A stretch of 11,822 bases of DNA from contig SFMO01000183.1 in the NCBI GenBank assembly GCA_004554385.1, forward strand, positions 1-11,822, written 5' to 3'. Shown here one piece after another: positions 1-7,126 of the stretch (the stretch's first letter is position 1; each line of letters opens with the position of its first letter). This DNA is from Ruminococcus flavefaciens. GTDB taxonomy: Bacteria > Bacillota > Clostridia > Oscillospirales > Ruminococcaceae. The notes beneath the pieces are model-generated. The model had not been told where the DNA came from. It did not search any database and saw only the letters and a list, made by a program, of their open reading frames with translations. The position numbers and the translations under genes are program-made.

Positions 1-250
1 CGGGATTCCAAAGGGACTGTGTTCCTTTGGTCAGGTCAAGGGCTGACAGCCCTTGTGGGGTGTGGGGCAAAGCCCCACAGTTACAAAGCGCCCCGCAAGG
101 GTGAATTCCGAAAACAATCCAGTGAATTGTTTTCGGAAGAGTGTGACTCCCCACGGGGTGGGGAGATGTCGTAACGCGACAGAGGGGACGGACCCGATTA
201 GGTGGCCCTGCAAGTGAGGGCGTCCCTTAACAGGCGGATAATATCCGCCC
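1..250. repeat. Composite palindromic intergenic repeat upstream of sbcD
   Basis: The segment is almost wholly made of consecutive inverted repeats: 8-14/24-30 (CCAAAGG), 38-44/48-54 (AAGGGCT), 61-68/72-79 (TGTGGGGC), 106-118/126-138 (TTCCGAAAACAAT, perfect 13-bp stem with a 7-base loop), 147-153/159-165 (CTCCCCA), 167-171/177-181 (TGTCG) and 233-240/242-249 (GGCGGATA). No convincing coding frame is present; the short minus-strand open frame through it is low-complexity and has no recognisable domain. From memory, blocks like these recur between genes in gut Ruminococcaceae, so I read this as a dispersed non-coding repeat cluster. It could be MITE-like or could encode structured RNA; the sequence alone does not decide. 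No clean sigma-70 promoter for sbcD is visible here, so the operon promoter may lie inside the repeat or left of the window. Confidence 0.6.
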
Positions 251-285
251 CTACAAATGTAAATTCCGATTTAAGGGGGAAAGGT

Positions 286-1422
286 ATGAAGCTTATTCAT
301 TTATCGGATCTTCATCTCGGAAAGAGACTTAATGACTTTTCGCTTATTGAGGATCAGGAATTTATCCTGCGCGAGATATACAGCATCATATCGGAGGAGC
401 AGCCCGATATTGTCGCTGTTGCAGGTGATATTTACGATAAGCCCGTGCCGTCGGCAGAGGCGGTAAGGCTGTTTGATGAGTTCCTCACAAAGGTCTCGGA
501 GCAGACGAAGCATATATTTGTTATCAGCGGTAACCACGACTCTGCTGAGCGTATAGCCTTCGGAGCTCATATCATGGAAAAGAGCGGTATACATATGTCG
601 CCTGTATACGATGGGAAAATTGTACCGACGGTTCTCAGCGACGAGTTCGGCAGCTTCGGGGTCTATATGCTGCCTTTCATAAAGCCTGTCAGCGTCAGGA
701 GATTCTTCCCTGATTCAGAGATCGAAAGCTACACAGATGCTGTGAATACTGCTGTTGACGCAATGAATGTGGATTTCACAAGGCGGAATATAATCATAAC
801 ACATCAGTTTGTTACAGGAGCTCAGAAAAGCGAATCCGAGGAGATCTCAGTAGGCGGAAGCGACAATATTGACAGCTCTGCCTTTGACGGATTCGATTAT
901 GTTGCTCTCGGACATATCCACAGTCCGCAGAATGTGGGCAGTGAGAGGATACGTTACAGCGGCACTCCGCTGAAGTACTCATTTTCAGAGGCAAGGCAGG
1001 AGAAGTCCGTGACTGTGGTGGAATTCCGCGAAAAGGGCGATATGACTGTCAGAACCGTGCCCGTTGAGCCTATGCGTGATATGCGTGTATTGAAGGGAAG
1101 CTTTGAATACATATGCTCAAGGGAGTGCAGCTCGGAAGGAAATACCTCGGATTATATCCATGCAGTCCTTACGGATGAGGAGGACATTCCTGAGGCTATG
1201 GGACGCCTCAGAGGTGTGTACCCGAATATAATGAGCCTTGAATATGACAACCGCCGCACAAGAAGCTCTCACGGGAGCATTGAGAATGCCGAGGCAGATA
1301 ACAGGCTGCCTATTGAGCTTTTTGAGGAATTTTACAAATTCAGCAACGGCGGAGATATGTCACCGCAGCAGCGTGATCTGGTACAGTCGCTGATCGAGAA
1401 GATATGGGAGTGTGAAGAATGA
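286..1422 (+). CDS. sbcD: SbcD, nuclease subunit of the SbcCD DNA-repair complex
   Basis: Mre11-type Mn-dependent metallophosphoesterase that, with SbcC, cleaves hairpins and processes DNA ends in the cytoplasm. All the phosphoesterase motifs are visible: DLHLG (D8, H10), GDIYD (D48), GNHD (N83, H84), the TH of motif IV (H173) and GHIHSP (H210, H212). The capping and C-terminal region that contacts SbcC follows. I chose ATG 286 (378 residues, normal for SbcD) because it has an AAGGGGG ribosome binding site at 273-279 and begins with the family-typical MKLIHLSDLHLG. The same frame opens 28 codons earlier at 202, but that extension lies in the palindromic repeat and has no homology I recognise. 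The stop overlaps the sbcC start (ATGA), implying translational coupling. Confidence 0.96.
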   Translation: MKLIHLSDLHLGKRLNDFSLIEDQEFILREIYSIISEEQPDIVAVAGDIYDKPVPSAEAVRLFDEFLTKVSEQTKHIFVISGNHDSAERIAFGAHIMEKSGIHMSPVYDGKIVPTVLSDEFGSFGVYMLPFIKPVSVRRFFPDSEIESYTDAVNTAVDAMNVDFTRRNIIITHQFVTGAQKSESEEISVGGSDNIDSSAFDGFDYVALGHIHSPQNVGSERIRYSGTPLKYSFSEARQEKSVTVVEFREKGDMTVRTVPVEPMRDMRVLKGSFEYICSRECSSEGNTSDYIHAVLTDEEDIPEAMGRLRGVYPNIMSLEYDNRRTRSSHGSIENAEADNRLPIELFEEFYKFSNGGDMSPQQRDLVQSLIEKIWECEE

Positions 1423-4400
1423 GACCGATAAAACTTGAAATATCCGGCTTCGGACCATATGCGGACAAAACTGTCCTTGACCTTGACACTCTCGGAAACA
1501 GCGGCCTTTACCTTATCACGGGAGATACGGGAGCAGGCAAGACCACCATTTTTGACGCCATAACCTATGCGCTATACGGCAGTGCAAGCGGTACTAACCG
1601 AGATGACGACAGTATGCTTCGTTCAAAGTATGCGTCGCTGGATACTCCGACATATGTTGAGCTTGTCTTTGAATATGCAGGCAAGCGCTATACCATAAAC
1701 CGCAATCCCTCATATACCAGAGCCGCAAAGCGCGGCGGCGGACAGGCTCAGCAGCCGGCAAATGCTGTTTTTATATATCCCGATGGCAGAGCTGTTTCGG
1801 GCAAAAGAGATGTTGACGCAGCGGTCGGAGAGGTCATCGGACTTACCGAAAAGCAGTTCAAGCAGATAGCAATGATCGCACAGGGCGACTTTATGAAGCT
1901 CATAACCGAGGATACAAGTCAGCGCCGTGAGATACTACGCCACATTTTCAGGACAAAGAATTATCAGACACTTCAGGAGGCACTGAAAAGTGAATGCAGT
2001 ACACTTAAAAATGATTGCGACAGGCGGCGCGAGGGGCTGAAGCAGTATATTGACGGTATAGTATGCGGTGAAGATGACGAGTTTGCACAGGATATTGAAA
2101 GGCTTCGGGAGGAAATGCCGCCCCTTGAGTACATTACGGAGCTGATGGATAAGCTCATCAGGCGTGATAAGGCTCAGACAGAGGTGTATGAACGTGAAAA
2201 TGAGGAGCTGGAAAAAAAGCTCGCTGCTGTGAGCGCACGTATCACAAGAGCTGAGGAAAAAGCTCGGATATCAGCAGAGCGTGACCGTGCTTCACAGGAG
2301 CTGAATGAAGCTCAGCAGCGTCAGAAGCTGCTTGCTGAGAAGTTTGAGGAGGAAAAAGCCCGTCAGCCAAAGGCAGAGGAGTTCATGGCAGAGCTGGCGG
2401 CTTTAGAGGCTGAGAAGCCCGAGTATGAACGTGCGGCTGAGCATGAGAGGCTCCTTGCGGATGTGAAAAAGTCACTGGCAGAAGCAGCTGCAAAGCTCGA
2501 GGGCGCTGCCGCCGAGAAAGCCGCTTCGGAGAAGCGGCTGGATGTGCTGAAAGCAGAGCTTTCAGCTCTCGGCGGCACAGGCGAGAACAAGGCGAAGCTG
2601 GAAGCAGAGCGCGAAAAGCTGAACCATCGCTCCTCCGAGCTGGACAAGCTGGAACAGCTTCTGAATGAATATGAAATCAGCAGCAGTTCGTTGAAAAAAG
2701 CTTCGGCAGACTTAAAGACACAGCAGACTGAGCACGACAGGCTCGTAAAGCAGTGTGAAGCTCTTGCTGAGGAAATAAAGGGAATGAAGCAGCGCCGACT
2801 GGAGCTTGAGGGCTTCAGAGCGGAAAAGGAAAAGCTCCTTCGCAGTGGGGAGAGCTTAAAGAGCAGAGGTGCTCAGCTGAAAAAGCTCTCGGCGGATATT
2901 GGCGAGTTCGAACAGCGCGGAAGTTCGTATGAGGAGACTGCGGATCTTTACAGAGAAGCAGCGGAAAATGTGTGCCTGCTTGCCGAAAAATATGAGAGCG
3001 GATACAGAGCGTTTCTCGATGATCGTGCAGGTGTTCTTGCGGAGCAGCTCAGAGACGGTCAGCCCTGTCCCGTGTGTGGTTCATGTCATCATCCTGTGCC
3101 TGCGAAAAAATGTGCCGAAGCTCCTGCGGAAACAGAACTGGAAAAGCTGAAGAAACAGCTTGAAGCTGCACGTGATACCGCAGAAAAACGCAGTATCGAG
3201 GCTTCGGGGGCAAAAGTCAGATTCGAGGAGCTTAAGAAGACTCTGAATGATGAGCTGGTGGAGATTCTTGGCTGCGAGATAACCAAAGCTGCCGACTGCT
3301 GTGAGGCTGAGCTAAGGAAATGTACGGAGCAGCTCAACGAACTTGAGAAAAGACTGGCTGAGACTGAAAAGCTGATAAGTGAGCACGACAGACTCGGCCA
3401 TGAGATAGAGGCAAGAGAGGCTAAGGAAGCAGGAGTTATGACGGCTGTTGCAGATACTGACAGGAAGATGACTGAACTTCGCAGCAACAGAGACACTATT
3501 GACGGCAAAGTGAAGCAGCTTTTGGAAGAAGCTGAAAAACAGGCATCGGAAGTTATGGAAGGTGTGCCTTTTGACAAGGTTTCTGAGATGATCTCTGCCG
3601 AAAGAGCTGTTCTTAACGAGATGTCGGCGGATATTTCCGCAAGAGAAGCCGCAGAAGCTCAAAAGATCGCACGGAAGGCTCAGCTGGAAAAAGAGATCCC
3701 ACAGGCTGAGCAGAACATAAGTCAGCTGGGCTGCAGCATCACGGAGCTGACAGCGGCTAAAGCATCATCGGACGCACGGCTTGCTGAGCTTGGACGTCAG
3801 CTTGCAGAGCTTCGCGGCAGGCTTCGCTTTGAGAATGGAGAAAATGCTGAGATATACGGAGCTTCTTTGCGTAAGAAATGCGGAGACATCAAGGCGGCTT
3901 TTGAGGCTGCCGAAAGAGATCTGAATGACGGGGAGAAGCTGTGCTCGGGTATCGCAGGCAGACTCAAGCAGCTTACAGAGCAGCTTGCAGGATACGGAGA
4001 CCTTGATGCTGAGGCGGAAAACGCTGAGAAGGCACGGCTTACTGCTGAAAAAGCGGCTCTTGGAGCAAAGCTGCGTCAGCTTCATACAAGACTGACCATA
4101 AACAGTACCGCTCTTTCCAATATTACCGACGGCTCAGCGGAGCTTTCGGAGCTGGAAAAACGCTATATATGGGTGAAAAATCTGTCCGATACTGCCAACG
4201 GAAAGCTCTCTGACCAGAGCAAGCTCATGCTTGAGACCTATATCCAGACTGCGTATTTCGACAGGATAATCCACCGCGCCAATCTAAGGCTGAAGGTCAT
4301 GTCAGACGGTCAGTATACCTTGAAAAGACGCGAGGAATTTGCAGATAAACGAGCGCAGGTCGGACTTGACCTCGATGTGACAGACCATTACAATGGCTCG

Positions 4401-4712
4401 GTCAGAAGCGTAAAGACACTGTCCGGCGGCGAATCCTTCAAAGCCTCACTGTCTCTTGCGCTGGGGCTTTCCGACGAGATACAGTGCTCGGCAGGCGGTA
4501 TACAGCTGGATACAATGTTCGTGGACGAGGGCTTCGGCTCTCTGGACGAAAATTCCATAGAACAGGCTGTGCGCGCTCTTGCAGGGCTTTCAGAGGGCAG
4601 CAGACTTGTGGGCATTATCTCTCATGTTCAGTCCCTGAAACAAAGGATCGACAGGCAGATAGTTGTCAGCAAGGATAAAAACGGCGGCAGTACCGCCAGG
4701 ATCATAGTTTGA
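1419..4712 (+). CDS. sbcC: SbcC, Rad50/SMC-type ATPase of the SbcCD complex
   Basis: ATPase and tether subunit of SbcCD, 1097 residues (E. coli SbcC is about 1050). The N-terminal half of the ABC ATPase has Walker A GDTGAGKTT (residues 35-43) and a Q-loop glutamine in MIAQGDF (Q155). Two very long Glu/Lys/Ala-rich coiled-coil arms follow (about 175-545 and 560-930), separated by the Rad50 zinc hook CPVC (C550, C553) followed by GSCHHP. The C-terminal half of the ATPase has the ABC signature LSGGE (1001-1005), Walker B ending in VDE (D1036, E1037), the D-loop SLDE, and the switch histidine in ISHV (H1069). The start overlaps the sbcD stop by ATGA, so the pair forms one operon and the proteins should be made in step. 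No damage or unusual residue is seen. Confidence 0.97.
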   Translation: MRPIKLEISGFGPYADKTVLDLDTLGNSGLYLITGDTGAGKTTIFDAITYALYGSASGTNRDDDSMLRSKYASLDTPTYVELVFEYAGKRYTINRNPSYTRAAKRGGGQAQQPANAVFIYPDGRAVSGKRDVDAAVGEVIGLTEKQFKQIAMIAQGDFMKLITEDTSQRREILRHIFRTKNYQTLQEALKSECSTLKNDCDRRREGLKQYIDGIVCGEDDEFAQDIERLREEMPPLEYITELMDKLIRRDKAQTEVYERENEELEKKLAAVSARITRAEEKARISAERDRASQELNEAQQRQKLLAEKFEEEKARQPKAEEFMAELAALEAEKPEYERAAEHERLLADVKKSLAEAAAKLEGAAAEKAASEKRLDVLKAELSALGGTGENKAKLEAEREKLNHRSSELDKLEQLLNEYEISSSSLKKASADLKTQQTEHDRLVKQCEALAEEIKGMKQRRLELEGFRAEKEKLLRSGESLKSRGAQLKKLSADIGEFEQRGSSYEETADLYREAAENVCLLAEKYESGYRAFLDDRAGVLAEQLRDGQPCPVCGSCHHPVPAKKCAEAPAETELEKLKKQLEAARDTAEKRSIEASGAKVRFEELKKTLNDELVEILGCEITKAADCCEAELRKCTEQLNELEKRLAETEKLISEHDRLGHEIEAREAKEAGVMTAVADTDRKMTELRSNRDTIDGKVKQLLEEAEKQASEVMEGVPFDKVSEMISAERAVLNEMSADISAREAAEAQKIARKAQLEKEIPQAEQNISQLGCSITELTAAKASSDARLAELGRQLAELRGRLRFENGENAEIYGASLRKKCGDIKAAFEAAERDLNDGEKLCSGIAGRLKQLTEQLAGYGDLDAEAENAEKARLTAEKAALGAKLRQLHTRLTINSTALSNITDGSAELSELEKRYIWVKNLSDTANGKLSDQSKLMLETYIQTAYFDRIIHRANLRLKVMSDGQYTLKRREEFADKRAQVGLDLDVTDHYNGSVRSVKTLSGGESFKASLSLALGLSDEIQCSAGGIQLDTMFVDEGFGSLDENSIEQAVRALAGLSEGSRLVGIISHVQSLKQRIDRQIVVSKDKNGGSTARIIV

Positions 4713-4716
4713 AATA

Positions 4717-4750
4717 TGCCGCAGCTGCGTCACAGGCTGCAGCTTTGGCA
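4717..4750 (+). terminator. sbcC: Weak hairpin after sbcC
   Basis: Five bases after the sbcC stop, TGCC/GGCA and AGCTGC/GCAGCT pair around a 2x2 internal loop with a 10-base apical loop. It is not followed by a T-run (ATATTATTAC), so it is a poor intrinsic terminator. A second small stem at 4795-4800/4806-4811 (AAGCGG/CTGCTT) is followed by TT and, eight bases on, by a T6 run. Either or both may end the sbcDC transcript. Confidence 0.3.
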
Positions 4751-4878
4751 ATATTATTACTTTGTGCATTTTATCCAAATTGATCCATTTTGGTAAGCGG
4801 AAAATCTGCTTTTACAGACTTTTTTCAGAATTTGTATTGTTATAATCTACAAATTTTCGAGGTCGGCGATGGTGTTTG

Positions 4879-4907
4879 TTGATTTTTGAAAGCTGAAATG
4901 CTATAAT
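4879..4907 (+). promoter_or_regulatory. Sigma-70/SigA-type promoter for the LRR gene
   Basis: TTGATT (4879-4884), a 17-base spacer and a perfect TATAAT (4902-4907). Transcription would begin near 4914, just before repeat copy A, leaving a leader of about 200 nt. Confidence 0.6.
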
Positions 4908-4919
4908 AAAATTGTCTTA

Positions 4920-4999
4920 ATTAAACGCTGTAAGGCGGTTATTGCCCTGAACAGAGTTCGGGGAGTGCAAATTCTTTGTATAAAAATGGATCTGTGCAT
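4920..4999 (+). repeat. Three-hairpin intergenic repeat, copy A
   Basis: This segment aligns without gaps to the reverse complement of 7031-7110, with roughly 70% of positions identical by eye. Shared blocks include GGCGGTTATT, GAGTTCGGGG-like sequence and GCAAATTC. In copy B the element folds as three successive hairpins. In copy A the first arm is degenerate (AAACGCTG in place of AACCGTCT), the second survives imperfectly (CCCTGAAC / GTTCGGGG) and the third is weak. It sits in the predicted 5' leader of the LRR gene. Confidence 0.7.
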
Positions 5000-5111
5000 C
5001 ACATTTTTTGTGTCAGGCTCATTTTCGTTGGTGAGCAGACATTAATTATATTGTTGAATTCATTTTTACCAAAAAAACAAAGCATAGAACGACCTATGGA
5101 GTGATAGCAAA

Positions 5112-6950
5112 ATGAAAATGACAAAGTGTCCTGAGAAGCATGTTTATGATGCTGATAAATATGACAGCTGCCCTGTATGCGCTGAAAAAAACGGTGTTTC
5201 CGAGGGTGGAAAGGTTCCGAAAAGGGCAAAGGTTGTCAGAGTAAGAGCGGTCAAGGCTCGTCAGGCGGCAGAAGTCGAATCCAAGCCTTCCCCTAAGATA
5301 GAGGAAAAGCCTGCGGAGACCAAGCCTTCCCCTAAGGCAGAGCAGAAGCCTGCGGAGACAAAGCCTGCACCTAAGGCGGAGCAGAAGCCTGCGGAGGCCA
5401 AGCCTGCGCCTAAGGCAGAGCAGAAGCCTGTGGAGACCAAGCCTGCGCCTAAGGCGGAGCAGAAGCCTGCGGAGACCAAGCCTGCGCCTAAGGCGGAGCA
5501 GAAGCCTGCAGAGACTAAATCCGAGTCCAAAAAAGACTCTTTGAGCGATAAAAAGCACAGCAAGGCTGTACGCACCGATGACGGTGACGAGCTTGCTCAG
5601 AAGATAATGGACTCAATTCCCGAAAAGGAAAAGGAGAAGTTCAAGGCAGATAAAATGCCTGATATTCTCCATGACAAAAAGCGTATAGATACTTCTCCCG
5701 CGCCTGTGAAACTTGATAAGTTCAATGATAAGAAGGGTAACACTTCCAAGAAGGATGAAAAGTCCGAGGAGAAGAAGGCTGAGGCTCCGAAGAAGGAAGA
5801 AAAGCCTGAGGAGAAGAAGGCTGAGGATCCGAAGAAGGAAGAAAAGCCTGAGGAGAAGAAGTTGGAGGCTCCCAAGAAGGATGAAAAGCCTGAGGAGAGG
5901 AAGTCGGAGGCTCCGAAGAAGGAAGAAAAGCCTGAGGAGAAGAAGGCTGAGGCTCCGAAGAAGGAAGAAAAGTCTGAGGAAAAGAAGGCTGAGGCTTCGA
6001 AGAAGGAAGTAAAGCCTGAGGAGAAGAAGTCGGAGGATCCCAAGAAGGAAGAAAAGCCTGATGAATACGAGAAGTACGGCGACCTCATAAACGATGAGAA
6101 TATCGAAATTGACGATGTAAACAATATGGCTATCGACAAAAACGGCACTCTGGTAAAATACGTAGGTACTACTGAGTCCATCGTTATCCCCGAAAAGGTA
6201 AAGGTAGTCGGAAAGTATGCATTCCGCGGCAATGAGACCGTAAAGAAGATAGTTATGTCAGACAGTATCCGCATTGTGGATAAATTCGCATTCTGTCACT
6301 GCTTCAATCTTGAGGAGGTCGTGTTCTCCAGAAATCTTGAGTCTATCGGCGAAAATGCTTTCCTTAAATGCCTTAAGCTGAAGGAGCTGAATTTACCTGA
6401 GTCTGTCAAGAAGATAGGCAAGGGTGCTTTCGGAAGATGCAACAGTCTCGAAAATGTTGTACTGCCTGCATATCTCCAGAGGATAAGTGATCTCATGTTC
6501 TTCTCATGCAAGAGACTTAGAAGAATCGTAATATCCGGCTCTGTTGAAGAGATCGGCAGTGCCGCTTTCTCTGAGTGCTACAGCCTTAAAAAGGTCATCA
6601 TCTCGAATTCGGTAAATGTTATCGGCGAGAGCGCCTTCTCATGGTGCAGATCACTGGAGTCCATCGTTATACCGACTACCATAAAGAGTATCGGCAACTG
6701 GGCGTTTTACGGCTGTCAGAACCTTATGGATCTGAAGATCAGTATGTACACAAAGGACATCAAGGAGGACGCTTTCTGCGGCTGTGAGAGCCTTTGCAAT
6801 ATACAGATAGTCGAGTTCGAGGACGAGAATATCCCTCTTGACAGTATCAGAAAGGGTCACAAGCAGACCATAAGGATACTTAAACAGATCAACCGCAAAA
6901 AGGCTGAACGATATGCCAAGGAGCACGGATTCAGCACTCTGTTTATCTGA
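5112..6950 (+). CDS. Zinc-ribbon-like / tandem-repeat / BspA-type LRR protein
   Basis: 612-residue protein, start supported by GGAGTGA at 5098-5104. Domains in order: a short N-terminal metal-binding-like motif C6-x3-H10 with C20-x2-C23 (CPEKHVYDADKYDSCPVC); a basic stretch (about 35-52); six 13-residue KPAPKAEQKPAET-type repeats (58-135); a charged linker; seven 14-residue KKEEKPEEKKAEAP-type repeats (213-310) plus a partial eighth; nine exact 23-residue LRR_5 repeats (357-563); and a YAKEHGF-type cap near the C-terminus. There is no signal peptide, transmembrane helix or sortase motif, so it is predicted to be cytoplasmic although many BspA-like LRR proteins are exported. From memory, similar N-terminal motifs precede FHA and other signalling domains in Clostridia. 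LRR_5 domains mediate protein binding, so an intracellular scaffold or adaptor is a reasonable guess, but no specific function can be assigned. The gene ends at a strong terminator and appears monocistronic. Confidence 0.85.
   Translation: MKMTKCPEKHVYDADKYDSCPVCAEKNGVSEGGKVPKRAKVVRVRAVKARQAAEVESKPSPKIEEKPAETKPSPKAEQKPAETKPAPKAEQKPAEAKPAPKAEQKPVETKPAPKAEQKPAETKPAPKAEQKPAETKSESKKDSLSDKKHSKAVRTDDGDELAQKIMDSIPEKEKEKFKADKMPDILHDKKRIDTSPAPVKLDKFNDKKGNTSKKDEKSEEKKAEAPKKEEKPEEKKAEDPKKEEKPEEKKLEAPKKDEKPEERKSEAPKKEEKPEEKKAEAPKKEEKSEEKKAEASKKEVKPEEKKSEDPKKEEKPDEYEKYGDLINDENIEIDDVNNMAIDKNGTLVKYVGTTESIVIPEKVKVVGKYAFRGNETVKKIVMSDSIRIVDKFAFCHCFNLEEVVFSRNLESIGENAFLKCLKLKELNLPESVKKIGKGAFGRCNSLENVVLPAYLQRISDLMFFSCKRLRRIVISGSVEEIGSAAFSECYSLKKVIISNSVNVIGESAFSWCRSLESIVIPTTIKSIGNWAFYGCQNLMDLKISMYTKDIKEDAFCGCESLCNIQIVEFEDENIPLDSIRKGHKQTIRILKQINRKKAERYAKEHGFSTLFI
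5283..5516 (+). repeat. In-frame 39-bp tandem array (6 copies)
   Basis: Six direct copies encoding 13-residue units: KPSPKIEEKPAET, KPSPKAEQKPAET, KPAPKAEQKPAEA, KPAPKAEQKPVET and two KPAPKAEQKPAET. The last four copies are nearly identical at DNA level, which points to recent expansion or homogenisation. The Lys-Pro alternation suggests an extended, rod-like linker. Confidence 0.95.
5748..6041 (+). repeat. In-frame 42-bp tandem array (7 copies plus a partial)
   Basis: Seven 14-residue units of the form KK(E/D)EK(P/S)EE(K/R)K(A/S/L)E(A/D)(P/S), followed by the start of an eighth (KKEEKPDE, to about 6065). It differs in period and sequence from the upstream 39-bp array. It is highly charged with alternating Lys/Glu clusters, so it is probably disordered or a single charged helix. 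Confidence 0.95.
6180..6800 (+). repeat. Nine LRR_5 (BspA-type) repeats, 23 residues each
   Basis: Residues 357-563 divide exactly into nine 23-residue units with the LRR_5 pattern hhhPxxhxxIGxxAFxxCxxLxx, for example IVISGSVEEIGSAAFSECYS followed by LKK. No insertion or deletion interrupts the register. Repeats 2-9 each keep a Cys at the xxC position; the first has N instead. Confidence 0.93.
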
Positions 6951-6958
6951 ATACAATG

Positions 6959-6988
6959 AAAAAACCGAGAACTTTGTTCTCGGTTTTT
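6959..6988. terminator. Intrinsic terminator of the LRR gene, probably bidirectional
   Basis: Perfect 8-bp stem CCGAGAAC (6965-6972) / GTTCTCGG (6976-6983) with a TTT loop, flanked by A6 on the left and T5 on the right. It lies 8 bases after the LRR stop. Because A-run and T-run mirror each other, it would also work for minus-strand transcripts arriving from the lipoprotein gene. Confidence 0.92.
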
Positions 6989-7011
6989 ACTATATATTGG
7001 GAGGTTGAAAA

Positions 7012-7047
7012 ATGAAGCTTTTATTATTGTCTGCGCAGTTCCCTTGA
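7012..7047 (+). other. 11-codon open frame with a strong RBS (possible gene remnant)
   Basis: GGGAGG at 6999-7004, a 7-base spacer and ATG at 7012 start the peptide MKLLLLSAQFP, ending at TGA 7045-7047. The RBS and start are as good as any in the window, but the frame stops after 11 codons and from about 7031 runs inside repeat copy B. It may be the stub of a gene whose body was lost or displaced by the repeat, or simple coincidence. No promoter is seen between it and the LRR terminator. Confidence 0.25.
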
Positions 7048-7110
7048 ATTATAAGGAATTTGCGCGTCCCGAACTGAGTTCGGGGAAATAACCGCCGTAA
7101 GACGGTTATT
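7031..7110 (-). repeat. Three-hairpin intergenic repeat, copy B (inverted relative to copy A)
   Basis: Reverse-complement partner of 4920-4999, ungapped over 80 bases. It contains an imperfect hairpin GCGCA...TGCGC (7033-7065), a near-perfect palindrome CCCGAACT/AGTTCGGG (7068-7075/7077-7084) and AATAACCG/CGGTTATT (7087-7094/7103-7110). It starts 16 bases after the stop of the minus-strand lipoprotein gene, so it may protect the 3' end of that mRNA or help terminate it. Confidence 0.75.
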
Positions 7111-7126
7111 GAGAACATATTTATAA

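Larger units (their letters stand above)
4713..5111. other. 399-base intergenic region between sbcC and the LRR gene
   Basis: No gene is supported here. It is AT-rich and contains terminator-like hairpins just after sbcC, a good promoter at 4879-4907, and an extended -10 (TGtTATAAT, 4838-4846) with no clear -35. Copy A of an 80-base three-hairpin repeat follows (4920-4999), then a small hairpin GCTCA/TGAGC (5017-5021/5032-5036). Everything downstream of about 4914 would form an unusually long (about 200-nt) 5' leader for the LRR gene if the 4879-4907 promoter is the one used. Confidence 0.6.

Noticed and set aside
31..213. 60-residue minus-strand open frame in the left repeat region
   Set aside because: It falls wholly in palindromic repeat sequence, with no RBS or domain; frames like this are a by-product of such repeats.
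202..285. Longer sbcD start adding 28 residues (MALQVRASL...)
   Set aside because: It lies in the palindromic repeat, has no ribosome binding site, and the family N-terminus begins at ATG 286, which has a strong one.
3089..3662. Ser/Phe-rich minus-strand open frames opposite sbcC
   Set aside because: Antisense shadows of Glu/Lys/Ala-rich coiled-coil codons; sbcC is complete and well conserved.
286..4712. sbcDC as part of a new anti-phage defence island
   Set aside because: Both proteins have standard SbcD and SbcC motifs and length, with no defence-type partner gene nearby; it is ordinary repair housekeeping.
5713..6012. Plus-strand Arg/Lys-only open frame inside the 42-bp array
   Set aside because: Frame-shifted reading of the repeat array; no independent evidence.
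5283..6041. CRISPR-like repeat array
   Set aside because: Copies are contiguous, without unique spacers, and are in-frame protein repeats with periods of 39 and 42 bases.
5094..6274. Long minus-strand open frames rich in Leu/Arg or Ser/Phe opposite the LRR gene
   Set aside because: They follow from the Lys/Glu/Pro codon bias of the tandem arrays read backwards. They are pure low complexity, and the sense strand has a coherent domain protein with RBS and terminator.
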